A stretch of 64,000 nucleotides of DNA, from NCBI RefSeq assembly GCF_002261225.1, contig NZ_NEVM01000002.1, forward strand, positions 248,001 through 312,000, written 5' to 3'. Below are positions 28,714 to 37,224 of the stretch, one piece after another; position 1 is the first letter of the stretch, and every line of letters starts with the position of its first letter. The DNA is from Bordetella genomosp. 10. Lineage in GTDB: Bacteria; Pseudomonadota; Gammaproteobacteria; Burkholderiales; Burkholderiaceae_B. The translations under genes were made by a program, and so were the position numbers. A model generated the notes under the pieces. That model made no database searches. It saw only the letters and a list, made by a program, of their open reading frames with translations, and had not been told where the DNA came from.

Positions 28714-30938
28714 AGTTTTGCCCTCAGGGTCAGCATGACGTTGCGCGGTTCGCCGTAGACGTTGCCGAAGTTGGCCGGGCCGAACGCGCCGGCGGAGCCG
28801 AGCCGCGCGTAGTAGGTCCTATCGAACAGGTTGTTGACGTTCAGGGCCACCGACCAATGCTTGTCGATGCGATAGCCCAGGTAGGCATTGGCCACCGCGT
28901 AGCCTCCCTGCGTCACCTTCACGCTGGGCGAACCGCCCGTGCTGTAGATGCCGCTTTGGACGTCGACGCCGCCCCCGATGGTCCAGGCGTTCAGCTCGCC
29001 CGGCAGCCGGTAGGTCGTCCACAGCCGCAGCAGGTGCTTGGGCGCGAAGCTGCGGAAGGACTGGCCCTGGTAGGTGGCGTCTTGCAGGTACCTGGTCGTG
29101 TTGAAGGTGTAGCCCGCCATGGCTTGCCAGCCGCTGGCAAGCTCGCCCGACACCTCCGCTTCGAAGCCCTGGCTTTGCACCTTGCCGTTGGTCGCGTAGC
29201 AGCAGTTGTCCACGGCCAGGGGCGAAACCAGGATGGCCCGGTTGCTTTCCCGGATGCGGAAGACGGAGAAGGAGGCATTGAGCCTGCCGTCGTCGAAGGC
29301 GCCCTTGATGCCCGCTTCGTAGTTGGCGCCCACGACCGGGGGCAGGCTCTTGCCGTCATCGTCCTTGTAGTTGCTTTGCACGCGGAAGATGTCGGCGTAG
29401 CTGGCGTAGACGGACCATGTCGGGTTCAGGTCATGGACGATGCCGGCGTAGGGCGTGAAACGGGCGCTCTGCCGGTAGTCCGATGTCGACGCCCCCGTCA
29501 TGAGGTTGCGGGTCGAACTCTTCCACCAACTGACCCGGCCGCCCAGCAGCAGGGTCAGGGGTTCGCCCAGCTTCAGGCGCGTCGCGCCGTAGACGCCGTA
29601 TTGCCTGGTGTCGGTGCGGCTGTCGCTGGTCCAGACTGGATCGCCGGGGTCGGGAATGGATGAGGGATCGAAATGAAAGACATCGACGGGCGTGCCGCCG
29701 AACCCGGGCAGCCTGCCGCCTTCGGACTCGGCCTTGCGGTCGTACCAGTTCGCTCCCACGACGACTTCGTGGCGCAGCCCGAATGCCTGGAAGGCGCCGG
29801 TCAGGTTGGCGTCGAGGCCGATCTGCTTGTTGTCATAGGCGTTGGCGCCGCCGTTGAGCACCGGCCCCATGTGGGTCGTCCGGTCGACGGCGCCCGACAC
29901 GTAGGCATATTTGAGATCGCTGGTTTCATGATCGGAGACCGCGCTCAGCTTGAGCTTCCAATCGCTGTTGAAGCGGTGCGACAGGTCGGCGAAGACCTGC
30001 GTGGTCTCGAAGTTCCAGTGCGTCCAGGGCGTGCTCAGGAAGGTGCTGCGCGGCAAGCCCAGGTCGCCCCCGTCCTTGTAGCGCGGCAGGCCCATCATGG
30101 CGGGCCGCCAGTCGCGCTTCGAGTAGCTCGCGCCGACGGAAACCGTGGTGTCGTCCGTGACGTCGGCTTCGACGATGCCGTAGACGGCCCGCTGCCGGCT
30201 GTTCGCATAGTCGACATGGGAACCGCGATCGTCGTACGAGGCGGCGACCCGGCCGCGGACCGAGCCGCTTCGATTCAACGGCGTGCTGTAGTCCAGCTCG
30301 CCCCGATAGGCGTCCCACGAACCCGCGCTCAGCGAGCCGGACAGACGGGGTTCGAGCGTCGGGCGCTTGCGGACCAGGTTGACGACGCCGCCCGGTTGGC
30401 CGGCGCCGTTGAACAGGCCGCCCGCGCCGCGCAGGATTTCCACGCGATCGAACATGATCATGTCGGGCATGGCCCAGGAGGCGCCGCCGGTCTGGATCGG
30501 CACGCCGTCGTACTCGAAGTATTCGACGGGATAGCCGCGAATGTAGAACGCCGGGATGACCGCGGTGCCGCTCAAGTCCGTCGTGACGCCCGTCGCCTGG
30601 CCCATGACCTGGTCCAGCGTGGTCAGGTTCTGCTGGTCCATGCGCTCGCGGGTCATGACCGAGACGGACTGCGGCGTCTCCTTCTGCGAGGTGGGCATCT
30701 TGGTGCCGACGCTCGTATCGCGCGTGGTGTACGAGCCGGTGTCTTCCGACGGACCCTCGGCGGCGCTGCCCGTTACCGTGATCGCGGGCAAGGTCTGGCT
30801 TTCTTCCCGGCCGGAAAGGTCTTGCCCCCATGCGGCGGGCGTCACGCCCGCGGCGAGCGCCGTGGCGATCACGGCGGGTGCGGCGCCATGACGGCGCGGA
30901 AAAGGGAAGGCGGGGGAGCGTCGTGTCGGGCGCGGCAT
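28710..30938 (-). CDS. TonB-dependent receptor (siderophore type)
   Basis: 742 residues. Signal region is Arg-rich then hydrophobic (AVIATALAAGVTPAAWG). TonB-box-like TLPAITVTGS near 50, plug with KETPQSVSVMTRERMDQQNLTTLDQVM, FYIRGYPVEYFEYDGVPIQ and GQPGGVVNLVRKRPTLEPR, then the barrel. It ends MLTLRAKL, a Leu rather than the usual Phe. Clearly related to the receptor at 20864 but diverged, so it probably takes a different siderophore. Start ATG 30938; a TTG one codon earlier is possible. A Fur-like box lies 25 bases upstream. Confidence 0.92.
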   Translation of the reverse strand: MPRPTRRSPAFPFPRRHGAAPAVIATALAAGVTPAAWGQDLSGREESQTLPAITVTGSAAEGPSEDTGSYTTRDTSVGTKMPTSQKETPQSVSVMTRERMDQQNLTTLDQVMGQATGVTTDLSGTAVIPAFYIRGYPVEYFEYDGVPIQTGGASWAMPDMIMFDRVEILRGAGGLFNGAGQPGGVVNLVRKRPTLEPRLSGSLSAGSWDAYRGELDYSTPLNRSGSVRGRVAASYDDRGSHVDYANSRQRAVYGIVEADVTDDTTVSVGASYSKRDWRPAMMGLPRYKDGGDLGLPRSTFLSTPWTHWNFETTQVFADLSHRFNSDWKLKLSAVSDHETSDLKYAYVSGAVDRTTHMGPVLNGGANAYDNKQIGLDANLTGAFQAFGLRHEVVVGANWYDRKAESEGGRLPGFGGTPVDVFHFDPSSIPDPGDPVWTSDSRTDTRQYGVYGATRLKLGEPLTLLLGGRVSWWKSSTRNLMTGASTSDYRQSARFTPYAGIVHDLNPTWSVYASYADIFRVQSNYKDDDGKSLPPVVGANYEAGIKGAFDDGRLNASFSVFRIRESNRAILVSPLAVDNCCYATNGKVQSQGFEAEVSGELASGWQAMAGYTFNTTRYLQDATYQGQSFRSFAPKHLLRLWTTYRLPGELNAWTIGGGVDVQSGIYSTGGSPSVKVTQGGYAVANAYLGYRIDKHWSVALNVNNLFDRTYYARLGSAGAFGPANFGNVYGEPRNVMLTLRAKL

Positions 30939-30962
30939 CAAGGAATTCCGGATCTGGATAAA

Positions 30963-30977
30963 TGAGAATTAATTTCA
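30963..30977. promoter_or_regulatory. Fur box candidate, second TonB receptor promoter
   Basis: TGAGAATTAATTTCA matches the 7-1-7 Fur motif at 11 of 14 positions, just upstream of the receptor ATG at 30938 and surrounded by AT-rich bases. Confidence 0.62.
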
Positions 30978-31148
30978 TCTAGTCTAGGGACGGACGATCC
31001 GGGATGCTTAAGCGAACGGCATTATTTCTTTCGTTTTTTCCGCGGCGGGAAGTTGCGGGGGAAAAGGCGTGTCCGGCCCTGGGCGGAGCCGGGAGCCGGA
31101 AGCCGCGGATGGCGAGGGCAGGGGCTGTCGGACTATCGAACTAGTGAA

Positions 31149-32003
31149 CTAACGGACCAGGTTCTTCGGCGGGAAACCGAAGCGCTTGCGAAAGAGCGTG
31201 GAGAAGTGAGGGATGGCATAGCCGACGAACGAGGCGACTTCGGAGACCGAATAGGCGCCCGTCGACAGCATCCTGTGTGCTTCCTGCAAGCGGTGTTGCT
31301 GCACGTACTGGAAGACGGTCGCGCCGAACAATTGCCGGAAGCCGGTATTGAGTTTCCCCACGTTCGTGCCGACCTGCCGGGCGATTTCATGCAAGGTCAG
31401 CGGCTGCTGGTAGTGGCCGACGGCCAGTTCCCGGGCATGCCATAGCCGTTCCAGGTCGGCATTCGTCAACTTGTCGTGATGCGCATTGCGCCGGTCCAGG
31501 ACGCTGTCGATCGCGATCGACGCGAGTTCCAGTCCCTTGCCGGCGATGAACATGTCCTGCATGGGACCTTGGACCGGGCACGTCAGCGTTTGCCGGGCGA
31601 TGGCCTGCAGCGTCGGCGTGAGCGGCAACTGGAAGACGGTGACGCCGTGGCTGTACAGCTTCTTGCAGCCGCTTTGGAGCATTCTTCCGAGGTCGAAACC
31701 GTTGCGGTCGGCGCTTTGCGGGTCGATGCCGACGCGCACGAACTGGTGCAGCGTGCCGGAAGCAAGACGGTCGTAACCCTCATGCTGGCCCGATGAGATC
31801 ACCAGGTAGACGCCCGCGCCGGAGATGTCGAAAAGCGGCCCGTCGTCGACCCGGCTGCTGAGCCGGCTGCCCAGCGAGGCGATGACCTGCAGGCCCTCGA
31901 ATACCGGCGCGGTGATCTTCAGCGGCGTCCTCGGCATGACGCAACCCGCCGATACGGTCATGTCGGTGGAGAATTGCCGGGACCAGTTTACGGAGGACGC
32001 CAT
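31149..32003 (-). CDS. AraC family regulator, PchR-like (second)
   Basis: 284 residues. The C-terminal HTH pair is LTLHEIARQVGTNVGKLNTGFRQLFGATVFQYVQQHRLQEAHRML plus VSEVASFVGYAIPHFSTLFRKRFGFPPKNL. The N-terminal part resembles the ligand domain of PchR-type regulators (FDISGAGVYLVISSGQHEGYD). It is unlike its paralogue at 26894 in the effector half, so a different ferri-siderophore signal is likely. ATG 32003 is used; a TTG at 32039 would add 12 residues. It lies 210 bases downstream of the receptor start and has its own Fur-like box. Confidence 0.85.
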   Translation of the reverse strand: MASSVNWSRQFSTDMTVSAGCVMPRTPLKITAPVFEGLQVIASLGSRLSSRVDDGPLFDISGAGVYLVISSGQHEGYDRLASGTLHQFVRVGIDPQSADRNGFDLGRMLQSGCKKLYSHGVTVFQLPLTPTLQAIARQTLTCPVQGPMQDMFIAGKGLELASIAIDSVLDRRNAHHDKLTNADLERLWHARELAVGHYQQPLTLHEIARQVGTNVGKLNTGFRQLFGATVFQYVQQHRLQEAHRMLSTGAYSVSEVASFVGYAIPHFSTLFRKRFGFPPKNLVR

Positions 32004-32106
32004 CGGTTCGGGACGGTTGAGAAGTCGGGGAAGCGGCAAAGGATGGATTCCAACGCGAAGACATCGATTCGGCCGCGAAGACCTGGTCGACCGGCGGTGG
32101 ACTTAT

Positions 32107-32121
32107 TATAAATAATTCTCA
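32107..32121. promoter_or_regulatory. Fur box candidate, second AraC promoter
   Basis: The minus-strand 15-mer TGAGAATTATTTATA matches the Fur motif at 11 of 14 positions. It lies 104 bases before the AraC start and 97 before the divergent GntR start, so it could act on either. Confidence 0.6.
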
Positions 32122-32217
32122 TTTATAGAGAGCGTTATAGCGAGCGGCCCAAATGGCGTTCCTCGATGCCAGGCCATAAAATCCAGCCTCGACAATTCGT
32201 TTGCGGGATCGCCACAC

Positions 32218-32946
32218 GTGGAGCAGCGCTACGCCGCCATTACCAAGGCCCTGGTCAGCCGTATCGCCGCTGGAACCTACCCTGTGGGCAGCACACTGCC
32301 CAGCGAGACCGACCTGGCGCAAGCCTTCAGCGTCAGCCGCGGCACGGTCCGCGTGGCGCTGGACAAGTTGCAGGACCTGGGCCTGATCTCCCGCCGCCGC
32401 CGCGCCGGCACGCGGGTCGAAGCGCAATATCCTCCCGTCTCCACCTACGAACCGAGCATCTCCTCGGTCGACGAACTGATCCAGTATTCCGCCCATTCGC
32501 AGCGCACGGTCCACCGGGTCCGCCGCATCGTGGCCGACAGGGACCTGGCCGCGCGGCTGGGCTGCGCGGCCGGTTCGGCGTGGATGCGCATCGACGCCGC
32601 GCGCACCGAACCCGGCGTCGAGGGCCCGCCCATGGCCTCTTGGCGCGTCTATGTCACGCAGGCGGACGGCGCGTTGATACGCGGCAAGCTCAAGACCGAC
32701 CAGCGGCTCATCTCCGACCTGATCCACGAGGCGACGGGCCGCGTGCTCAACGAGGTGCGGCAGACGGTGCGCGCCATCGGCGTGCCGGAATCCCTGGCCG
32801 CCGAACTGGAGGTCGCCCCGGACACCCACGCGCTGGAGTTCACGCGCCAGTATTTCGACCAGGCCGGCGAGCTGTTCCAGATTTCCGTGAGCGTGCATCC
32901 CGCGGACCGCTCGTCGTACACGACGGTCCTGAAAAGAAGCAAATAG
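32218..32946 (+). CDS. GntR family regulator, HutC subfamily (UTRA domain)
   Basis: 242 residues starting with GTG. Winged HTH at 5-70 (YAAITKALVSRIAAGTYPVGSTLPSETDLAQAFSVSRGTVR) followed by a UTRA effector domain at 90-238 that ends LEFTRQYFDQAGELFQISVSVHP. HutC-type regulators sense small acids or sugars and bind TGT-N4-ACA sites; two such sites overlap the promoter of the next operon at 33158. It lies 263 bases upstream of that operon in the same direction. The stop TAG falls in a short direct repeat. Confidence 0.9.
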   Translation: MEQRYAAITKALVSRIAAGTYPVGSTLPSETDLAQAFSVSRGTVRVALDKLQDLGLISRRRRAGTRVEAQYPPVSTYEPSISSVDELIQYSAHSQRTVHRVRRIVADRDLAARLGCAAGSAWMRIDAARTEPGVEGPPMASWRVYVTQADGALIRGKLKTDQRLISDLIHEATGRVLNEVRQTVRAIGVPESLAAELEVAPDTHALEFTRQYFDQAGELFQISVSVHPADRSSYTTVLKRSK

Positions 32947-32974
32947 CCCGCCAAGAAGCAAATAGAGCAAATAG
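32938..32974. repeat. AGCAAATAG direct repeat at GntR stop
   Basis: Three copies of AGCAAATAG lie at 32938-32946, 32957-32965 and 32966-32974; the first contains the GntR stop codon. The first two are part of a longer AAGAAGCAAATAG repeat. Confidence 0.55.
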
Positions 32975-33157
32975 CCCCGGCGCGCCGCGCGGTGTTCCGG
33001 GAAGCCGTGCTGGCGGACCGGCAACGCCGCCGCCGCCGTATTTTCGACGCCTCGTTCCTGCAACGGCGGCCATTCGGCCGCCGGCGCGTCCCCATGACCG
33101 GGCCGCCGGTCGCATTCGTCCATCGCTACGCCTGCTTCCCCTTTTCGATTGCCGCTA

Positions 33158-33197
33158 TTGACGGAAAATATGTTCGTACATATTATTTGTCTATACA
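33158..33197 (+). promoter_or_regulatory. Sigma-70 promoter with two HutC-type operator sites
   Basis: TTGACG (33158-33163), a 17-base spacer and TATTAT (33181-33186) form a near-ideal housekeeping promoter. TGTTCGTACA (33171-33180) lies in the spacer within a dyad ATATGT-TCGT-ACATAT, and TGTCTATACA (33188-33197), an exact fit to the HutC-type consensus TGTMTAKACA, covers the expected transcript start. Both would be blocked by the GntR protein at 32218. Confidence 0.72.
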
Positions 33198-33209
33198 TAA
33201 AGGAGACGC

Positions 33210-33605
33210 ATGAAAAACGACGTCCTCGACGCGCGCGGGCCCGATGCCCGCTACGCCGCGGCCCTGGCGGCCGGACGCTGGGAGGTGCAGCGCTGCAACG
33301 CCTGCCGCCAGGTTATCTTCTTTCCTCGCACCGCCTGCCCGCATTGCGGCTCGGCCGACTACGACTGGTTCGCGCCCAGCGGCCGCGGCGTGGTCCACGC
33401 CACCACCGTCATGCGCCGGCCCGCAAAGGCCGGCGGCGACCTGCACCTGTGCCTGGTCGACCTGGAAGAGGGCTTTCGCATGATGAGCCGCGTGGAGGAG
33501 GCGGACCCCGCCAGCGTCGCCATCGGCGACCGCGTGGCCGCCTATGTCGGCCAGGCGGGCGAGACGCCCCTGGTGCTGTTCCGCATGGCGGGGGACGCGC
33601 AATGA
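33210..33605 (+). CDS. DUF35 zinc-ribbon OB-fold protein (second)
   Basis: 131 residues. Zinc ribbon with CNAC and CPHC knuckles (residues about 29-47), then OB fold (GRGVVHATTVMRRPAKAGGDLHLCLVDLEEGFRMMSRVE, AIGDRVAAYVGQ). Four zinc cysteines intact. It is the first gene after the regulated promoter, with AAGGAGA at ideal spacing, and its stop overlaps the start of the thiolase-like partner (ATGATG at 33602). Same partnership as at 2364 but in reversed gene order and only distantly similar in sequence. Confidence 0.88.
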   Translation: MKNDVLDARGPDARYAAALAAGRWEVQRCNACRQVIFFPRTACPHCGSADYDWFAPSGRGVVHATTVMRRPAKAGGDLHLCLVDLEEGFRMMSRVEEADPASVAIGDRVAAYVGQAGETPLVLFRMAGDAQ

Positions 33606-34783
33606 TGCACGGCAATTTCGCGCCCTTGCGCGGCGCCGCCGCGATCACCGGCATCGGTTGCGCCGGCATGGGCGACGCCAGCGGCTACACCGAGATGGAA
33701 ATCCTGTCCCTGGCCGCGCAACGCGCCGTGGCCGACGCCGGCCTGAAGATGGCGGACATCGACGGACTGTGCACCTGCAGCGCCTCGGCGACGATGTGGG
33801 CGCTGCCGGTGGCGGAGTACCTGGGTTTGCGGCCGGCCTTCGTCGACAGCACCATGCTGGGCGGCTCCAGCTTCGTCGCGCACCTGCTGCCCGCGGTCCA
33901 CGCCCTGCTGGCTGGCGACTGCACCCACGTGCTGGTCTGCTACGGCAGTACGCAGCGCAGCGGCGCGGTCGACCGCGCCGCCGTCACGCGCATGCGGCAG
34001 GTGCTGGACCCGCAGCCCTACGAAACGCCTTACCAGCCCATGCAGCCGATCAGCGCCTACGCGCTGGCGACCGCGCGCCACATGCATCGATACGGCACCA
34101 CGCGCCGCCAGCTCGCGGAAGTCGCCGTCGCCGCGCGGCAATGGGCGCGCCTGAACCCGGACGCCTACAGCCGGGATCCGCTGACCATCGAGGACGTGAT
34201 CGACGCCCGCAAGGTCTGCGATCCCCTCACCGTGCGCGACTGCTGCCTGTTGACCGATGGCGCCGGCGCCTTCGTGCTGACCTTGGCGGAGCGCGCCAAG
34301 GACGGCCCGCGCAAGCCCGTCTACGTGCTGGGCAATGCCAGCGAGACCTGGCACCGGCAGGTGTCCTCCATGCCGGACCTCACCGTGACCTCGGCCAGCC
34401 GCTCGGGGCCGCGCGCGCTGGCGATGGCCGGGCTGTCGATCGGCGACGTCGACCTGGCCTGCCTCTACGACGCCTTCACCATCAACGTCATTCTCTTCCT
34501 GGAAGACCTCGGCTTCTGCGCCAAGGGCGAAGGCGGCGCCTTCGTGCAGGACGGCGGCATCGCGCCGGGCGGGCGGCTGCCCGTGAACACCAACGGCGGC
34601 GGCCTGTCCTACGGCCACCCCGGCATGTACGGGATTTTCCTCATCCTGGAGGCGGTGGCGCAGTTGCGCGGAAGCGCCGGCGCCCGCCAGCAGGCCGGCG
34701 TCGAGGTGGCGCTGGTGCACGGCAACGGCGCCACGCTGTCCAGCCAGTCGACCGCCATCCTGGCGACGGAGGCCGCGCTGTGA
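33602..34783 (+). CDS. Thiolase-like (SCP-x / Ltp2-type) protein without nucleophilic Cys
   Basis: 393 residues of thiolase fold. The nucleophile position reads STMLGGSSFVAHLL with Gly-Gly-Ser and no Cys; the C-terminal His signature NTNGGGLSYGHPGMYG is intact, and LYDAFTINVILFLEDLGF marks the SCP-x-like branch. Together with the coupled DUF35 gene it probably forms an acyl-CoA-binding lyase or retro-aldolase. Its stop overlaps the GTG of the CoA transferase alpha gene, so four genes are translationally linked. Confidence 0.85.
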   Translation: MMHGNFAPLRGAAAITGIGCAGMGDASGYTEMEILSLAAQRAVADAGLKMADIDGLCTCSASATMWALPVAEYLGLRPAFVDSTMLGGSSFVAHLLPAVHALLAGDCTHVLVCYGSTQRSGAVDRAAVTRMRQVLDPQPYETPYQPMQPISAYALATARHMHRYGTTRRQLAEVAVAARQWARLNPDAYSRDPLTIEDVIDARKVCDPLTVRDCCLLTDGAGAFVLTLAERAKDGPRKPVYVLGNASETWHRQVSSMPDLTVTSASRSGPRALAMAGLSIGDVDLACLYDAFTINVILFLEDLGFCAKGEGGAFVQDGGIAPGGRLPVNTNGGGLSYGHPGMYGIFLILEAVAQLRGSAGARQQAGVEVALVHGNGATLSSQSTAILATEAAL

Positions 34784-35451
34784 TCGACAAGATTGCGACG
34801 AGCCTGCGCGAGGCGGTGGTCGATATCGTCGACGGGGCCTCGGTCATGGTCAGCGGCTTTGGCGATTCCGGGCTGCCTATCGAACTGCTGCATGCGCTGG
34901 TGGACCATGGCGCGCGCGACCTGACCGTCATCAGCAACAACGCCGGGACGGGCGACCACGCGCTGGCGGCCCTGCTGGCGGCCGGCCGCGTGCGCAAGAT
35001 GGTGTGCAGCTATCCCAAGTCCTCGGGCGCGCACGTATTCGAACGCCTCTACAAGGCGGGACGGATCGAGCTCGAACTGGTGCCGCAAGGCACGATGCTG
35101 GAGCGGATGCGCGCGGGCGGCGCGGGGCTGGGGCCTTTCTTCACGCCCACGGGCTATGGGACGCCCATCGCCGACGGCAAGGAGACCCGCGTGATCGACG
35201 GCCGCGGCTACGTGCTGGAACAGCCGCTGCGCGCGGACTACGCGCTGGTCCGCGCCTACCAGGCGGACCGATGGGGCAACCTGACCTACCGCCTGGCCGG
35301 CCGCGGCTTCGGTCCGGTGATGTGCATGGCGGCGCGGCACGCCATCGCGCAGGTCGAGGACGTCCTGCCCCTGGGGGCCATCGCCCCCGATGCCGTGGCG
35401 ACGCCGGGCATCTTCGTGGCGCGCGCGGTGAGGAGACACGGTCATGGCTGA
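34780..35451 (+). CDS. 3-oxoacid CoA-transferase, subunit A
   Basis: 223 residues, GTG start overlapping the previous stop (GTGA). The family I N-terminal segment VDGASVMVSGFGDSGLPIELLHAL is followed by LTVISNNAGTG, YPKSSGAHVFERLYKAGRIELELVPQGTMLERMRAGGAGLGPFFTPTGYGT and YVLEQPLRADYALVRAYQADRWGN, all typical of alpha subunits of PcaI/ScoA type. It moves CoA from succinyl-CoA (or another donor) to a 3-oxoacid. Overlaps the beta gene by 8 bases. Confidence 0.92.
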   Translation: MIDKIATSLREAVVDIVDGASVMVSGFGDSGLPIELLHALVDHGARDLTVISNNAGTGDHALAALLAAGRVRKMVCSYPKSSGAHVFERLYKAGRIELELVPQGTMLERMRAGGAGLGPFFTPTGYGTPIADGKETRVIDGRGYVLEQPLRADYALVRAYQADRWGNLTYRLAGRGFGPVMCMAARHAIAQVEDVLPLGAIAPDAVATPGIFVARAVRRHGHG

Positions 35452-36118
35452 AATCAGAAAACTGTCCCGCCAGCGGCTGGCGCAGATCGTCGCCGACGAG
35501 ATTCCCGACGGCAGCTACGTCAACGTGGGCCTGGGCATCCCGACGCTGGTGGCCCGCTACCTGGATCCCGCCAAGGAGGTGATCCTGCACAGCGAGAACG
35601 GCATCCTGGGCCTGCGCGGCCTGCGCGCGGGCGAGCCGGGCGACGTCGACCTGATCAACGCCAGCAAGGAACACGTCCAGTTGGTGCCCGGCTCGTCGAT
35701 CTGCGAGCAGTCCACCTCGTTCGCGATGATGCGCGGCGGCCATCTCGACGCCACCATCCTCGGCGCCTTCCAGGTGGCGGCCAACGGCGACATCGCCAGT
35801 TGGTCGACCGGCGATCCCGACGCGGTGCCCGGCATCGGCGGGGCGATGGACCTGGTGGCGGGGGCGCGCCGCGTCATCGTCACGATGGAGCACACCACGC
35901 GGGACGGCCGGCCGAAACTGCTGTCGCGCTGCGTCTTTCCGCTGACCGGCTGCGGCGTCGTCACCTCCGTGTACACCGACCTCGCGGCCATCGACGTCGT
36001 TCCCGGCCGCGGTTTCGTGGTGCGCGGCCTGGCGGAGGGCGTCAGCCGCGACGCCGTCCAGGCCCTGACCGAGGCGCCGTTGCACTGGGCCGAGGACGTC
36101 GTCGTGCTGGCGCATTGA
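35444..36118 (+). CDS. 3-oxoacid CoA-transferase, subunit B
   Basis: 224 residues with the family I beta motif VILHSENGILGL, where the Glu of SENG is the residue that forms the CoA thioester. VNVGLGIPTLVARYL, EQSTSFAMMRGGHLDATILGAFQV and GAMDLVAGARRVIVTMEHTT follow as in PcaJ/ScoB proteins. All key residues are present. It pairs with the alpha subunit at 34780 and activates the free acid that the thiolase-like/DUF35 pair would then cleave. Confidence 0.93.
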   Translation: MAEIRKLSRQRLAQIVADEIPDGSYVNVGLGIPTLVARYLDPAKEVILHSENGILGLRGLRAGEPGDVDLINASKEHVQLVPGSSICEQSTSFAMMRGGHLDATILGAFQVAANGDIASWSTGDPDAVPGIGGAMDLVAGARRVIVTMEHTTRDGRPKLLSRCVFPLTGCGVVTSVYTDLAAIDVVPGRGFVVRGLAEGVSRDAVQALTEAPLHWAEDVVVLAH

Positions 36119-36168
36119 GTACCCATACCACCTACACAACAAACAAACCGATAACCGGAGACAAACCC

Positions 36169-37131
36169 ATGTTCACGCTGCTACGCAAGGCCCTATGCAC
36201 CGCCGCGCTGGCGCTGCCCGCGCTGACCGCCGCGGCCGCCGGCTTCCCGGCGCGCCCCATCACCCTGATGATTCCCTATCCGCCGGCGGGCACCGCCGAC
36301 GCCATCGCGCGGCCGCTGTCGGTGGTCCTGGGCAAGCGCCTGGGCGTGCCGGTGGTGCTCGAATACAAGGGGGGCGCGGGCGGCGCCATCGCCACGCAAT
36401 ACGTGGCGCGTTCCAATCCCGACGGCTACACGCTGCTGATGATCCTGGCCGCGCATGCCATCAACCCCAGCCTGTACAAGAACCTGCCGTACGACTCGGC
36501 CAAGGATTTCGCGCCGGTGTCCATGGTGGCGCGCCTTCCCCTGGTCCTTTACACCAATCCCAGGTTCGGGCCCAAGACCGTGGCGGAAATCATCGACTAC
36601 GCCAGGAAGAATCCGGGGCAGTTGAGTTTCGGCTCGGCCGGCAGCGGCAACACCAGCCACCTGGCCGGCGAGTTGTTCGCCAGCACCGCCGGCGTGAAGC
36701 TGATGCACGTGCCCTACAAGGGCGGCGGTCCGTCGATCACCGCGGCCATCGGCGGCGAGATACCCATGGTCTTCGCCGGCCCCGACTCCCTGGCCATCGC
36801 CCGCTCGGGCCGCCTGCATACCGTGGCGGTGACCAGCCTGGAGCGTTCCGCGCTGGCCCCCGACGTGCCGGCCATCGCCGAGACCTTGAAGGGCTTCGAG
36901 GTCTACGGCTGGTACGGCATCCTGGCGCCGGCCGGGACGCCCGACGCGGTGGTCGCCAAGCTGAACGCCGAAATCAACGCGTCCTTGCAGGATCCCGAGT
37001 TCAAGAAACTGGTCGAGCCGCTGGGCTACATCCCCACCGGCTCGACCCCCGCCGAATTCGGCGCCTATGTCGCCAGCGAAACGAAACGCTGGGCCGAGGT
37101 GATCCGCAAGGCCGATATCCACCTGGAATAG
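36169..37131 (+). CDS. Bug/TctC family tripartite tricarboxylate binding protein
   Basis: 320 residues. Signal peptide LLRKALCTAALALPALTAAAA, then GFPARPITLMIPYPPAGTADAIARPL; note PPAG where most family members have PPGG. GGAGGAIATQYVARSNPDGYTLL, PYKGGGPSITAAIGGEIPMVFAG and GWYGILAPAGTPD follow. Last gene of the operon driven from 33158; GGAGAC lies eight bases before the ATG. It is the presumed periplasmic binder of the operon's acid. Confidence 0.93.
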   Translation: MFTLLRKALCTAALALPALTAAAAGFPARPITLMIPYPPAGTADAIARPLSVVLGKRLGVPVVLEYKGGAGGAIATQYVARSNPDGYTLLMILAAHAINPSLYKNLPYDSAKDFAPVSMVARLPLVLYTNPRFGPKTVAEIIDYARKNPGQLSFGSAGSGNTSHLAGELFASTAGVKLMHVPYKGGGPSITAAIGGEIPMVFAGPDSLAIARSGRLHTVAVTSLERSALAPDVPAIAETLKGFEVYGWYGILAPAGTPDAVVAKLNAEINASLQDPEFKKLVEPLGYIPTGSTPAEFGAYVASETKRWAEVIRKADIHLE

Positions 37132-37170
37132 GGCGGCCCGGGGCGCGGAGCACGCGCATCCGGACAGGAT

Positions 37171-37224
37171 CCGGCCCCATCGCCCGTCCGATATCGATTT
37201 CGATATCCGGACGGCGGGGGCCGG
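37171..37224. terminator. 54-bp inverted repeat, terminator-like
   Basis: A nearly complete dyad from CCGGCCCC (37171) to GGGGCCGG (37224) is centred on ATATCGA-TT-TCGATAT; the arms differ by one or two bulged bases over about 26 positions. It lies 39 bases after the Bug gene. There is no T tract after it; on the far side TATAAT (37245-37250) may be the -10 of the diguanylate cyclase gene. It could end the operon, or be a protein-binding site. Confidence 0.55.

Noticed and set aside
32119..33198. 359-codon minus-strand frame opposite the GntR gene
   Set aside because: The GntR regulator on the plus strand has clear HTH and UTRA domains; the antisense peptide has no recognisable feature.
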